64,000 nt of DNA from Nostoc paludosum FACHB-159 (GTDB lineage: Bacteria > Cyanobacteriota > Cyanobacteriia > Cyanobacteriales > Nostocaceae): positions 1-64,000 of the forward strand of contig NZ_JACJTU010000012.1 of assembly GCF_014698835.1 (NCBI RefSeq), in the 5' to 3' direction. Positions 63,076 to 64,000 of the stretch are shown here, in pieces. Below the pieces are notes generated by a model. It saw only the letters and a list, made by a program, of their open reading frames with translations, ran no database searches and had not been told where the DNA came from. Position numbers and translations under genes: made by a program. The number at the start of each line of letters is the position of its first letter. Position 1 is the first letter of the stretch.

Positions 63076-64000
63076 GTGAGCTTACAAACTCTAGTTGAAC
63101 AAACCACCATCCCCCCAGATTCAGGGTCTATAACACCGAGTCCGTTTAATACAGATAGCTTTAATCAAGCTGTCATGTCTACCTATGGGCGGTTTCCCTT
63201 AGCCCTAGAACGGGGTGCTGGGTGTCGGGTTTGGGATACACAGGGGCGCGAATATTTGGATTTTGTGGCGGGAATTGCCACTTGTACTTTAGGACATGCC
63301 CACCCAGTTATGGTAGAAGCGGTGACGCGCCAAATCCAAAAGCTGCACCATGTCTCTAATTTGTACTATATTCCCGAACAAGGTGAATTGGCAAAATGGC
63401 TCGTTGAACATTCCTGTGCCGATCGCGTCTTTTTCTGCAACTCTGGAGCTGAAGCTAACGAAGCAGCAATTAAATTAGCCAGAAAATATGCCCACACGGT
63501 ATTAGACATTGAAAAACCGATTATTTTAACCGCCAATGCCAGTTTCCACGGCCGGACTTTAGCAACCATTACTGCCACGGGGCAACCAAAGTATCAAAAA
63601 TACTTCGATCCTTTAATGCCTGGGTTCCATTACGTAAATTACAACGATATTAACTCTGTGGAAGTGGCGGTTAGTGAGTTGGATGAAGGCGATTATCGTG
63701 TAGCAGCGATTTTAATTGAGCCTTTGCAAGGAGAAGGCGGCGTGCGTCCGGGAGACATTGCCTATTTCAAAAAGTTACGGCAGATTTGCGACGAAACCGG
63801 AATTTTACTGATTTTTGACGAAGTGCAAGTTGGCATGGGTCGCAGTGGTAAGTTATGGGGTTACGAACATCTGGGCGTAGAACCCGATATTTTCACCAGT
63901 GCTAAAGGCTTAGGCGGCGGTATCCCCATCGGTGCAATGATGAGCAAAAAATTCTGCGATGTTTTTCAACCAGGAGAACACGCTAGTACTTTTGGTGGCA
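63076..64000 (+). CDS. argD: Acetylornithine aminotransferase, partial (runs off the window)
   Basis: About 308 residues of an expected 420-430; the 3' end lies beyond the window. GTG start with a strong aggagg eight bases upstream. Class-III PLP aminotransferase: FCNSGAEANEAAIKLARKYAH, EPLQGEGGVRPG, LIFDEVQVGMGRSGKLWGYE and the Schiff-base Lys in TSAKGLGGGIPIGAM. It transfers an amino group to N-acetylglutamate semialdehyde in arginine synthesis. An N-terminal extension of about 30 residues is usual in cyanobacteria. Confidence 0.95.
   Translation, partial: MSLQTLVEQTTIPPDSGSITPSPFNTDSFNQAVMSTYGRFPLALERGAGCRVWDTQGREYLDFVAGIATCTLGHAHPVMVEAVTRQIQKLHHVSNLYYIPEQGELAKWLVEHSCADRVFFCNSGAEANEAAIKLARKYAHTVLDIEKPIILTANASFHGRTLATITATGQPKYQKYFDPLMPGFHYVNYNDINSVEVAVSELDEGDYRVAAILIEPLQGEGGVRPGDIAYFKKLRQICDETGILLIFDEVQVGMGRSGKLWGYEHLGVEPDIFTSAKGLGGGIPIGAMMSKKFCDVFQPGEHASTFGG

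Noticed and set aside
1..64000. tRNA, rRNA, rnpB or tmRNA genes
   Set aside because: I looked for the T-loop GTTCGA context and conserved RNA cores by eye and saw none. A tRNAscan/Infernal run would be decisive.

Overview
The window comes from a filamentous, heterocyst-type cyanobacterium (Nostocales, Nostoc/Anabaena-like). The case rests on several observations. The HIP1 octamer gcgatcgc is very frequent. Intergenic regions carry many heptamer and other short tandem repeats. Thylakoid and oxygenic-phototroph genes are present (ycf3, a high-light-inducible protein). There is also a kinase-GUN4 fusion, several Ser/Thr kinases and haemagglutinin-type exoproteins. No rRNA, tRNA, CRISPR array or complete insertion sequence is visible.

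Layout. 0-4 kb: a short-chain dehydrogenase, a membrane fatty-acid desaturase, a TetR regulator and a small membrane protein, among repeat-rich spacers. 4.6-12.1 kb: a two-partner secretion locus with one TpsB transporter and two paralogous TpsA exoproteins in tandem. The TpsA pair is bracketed by two 114-bp MITE-like elements. 12.6-15.1 kb: two paralogous pentapeptide-repeat proteins. 15.4-20.1 kb: a tightly packed signalling operon (XRE regulator, membrane histidine kinase, Rcp1-like receiver, hybrid kinase). 20.2-28.7 kb: three Ser/Thr kinases, one with an altered DFG motif and one fused to GUN4, interspersed with an Rpn-like nuclease, an M20 amidohydrolase, a 54-residue Cys-rich protein and bioD.

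29-45.9 kb is mostly housekeeping: prs, Uma2, ClC, LmeA-like, DUF2231, DUF2809, DUF167, GST, a YedK/HMCES-type DNA-protein crosslink enzyme, ycf3, gatC, a decayed porin, a thioredoxin-like protein, hli, thyX, a second Rpn-like protein, dcd, a CobO-like protein without a P-loop, an adenylate-kinase-like protein and rph. ThyX and Dcd lie close together and both serve dTTP supply. 46.7-63 kb: a four-module bulb-type lectin, pgl, an FHA/zinc-ribbon protein, a sucrose-phosphate-synthase-like glycosyltransferase, a BMP-type ABC transporter pair without a permease, an MMADHC-like cobalamin-trafficking homologue beside a DUF3445 haem-demethylase-like protein, a K+ channel, and an amine oxidase fused to a jacalin-like lectin domain. 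The window ends inside argD.

Most unusual content: the amine oxidase-jacalin fusion, the tandem bulb-lectin with near-identical 450-bp repeats, the kinase with NFD in place of DFG, the P-loop-less CobO homologue, the bacterial MMADHC-like protein, and a small dispersed repeat apparently inserted in frame in a DUF2993 gene. All assignments come from reading the sequence; no database search was run.
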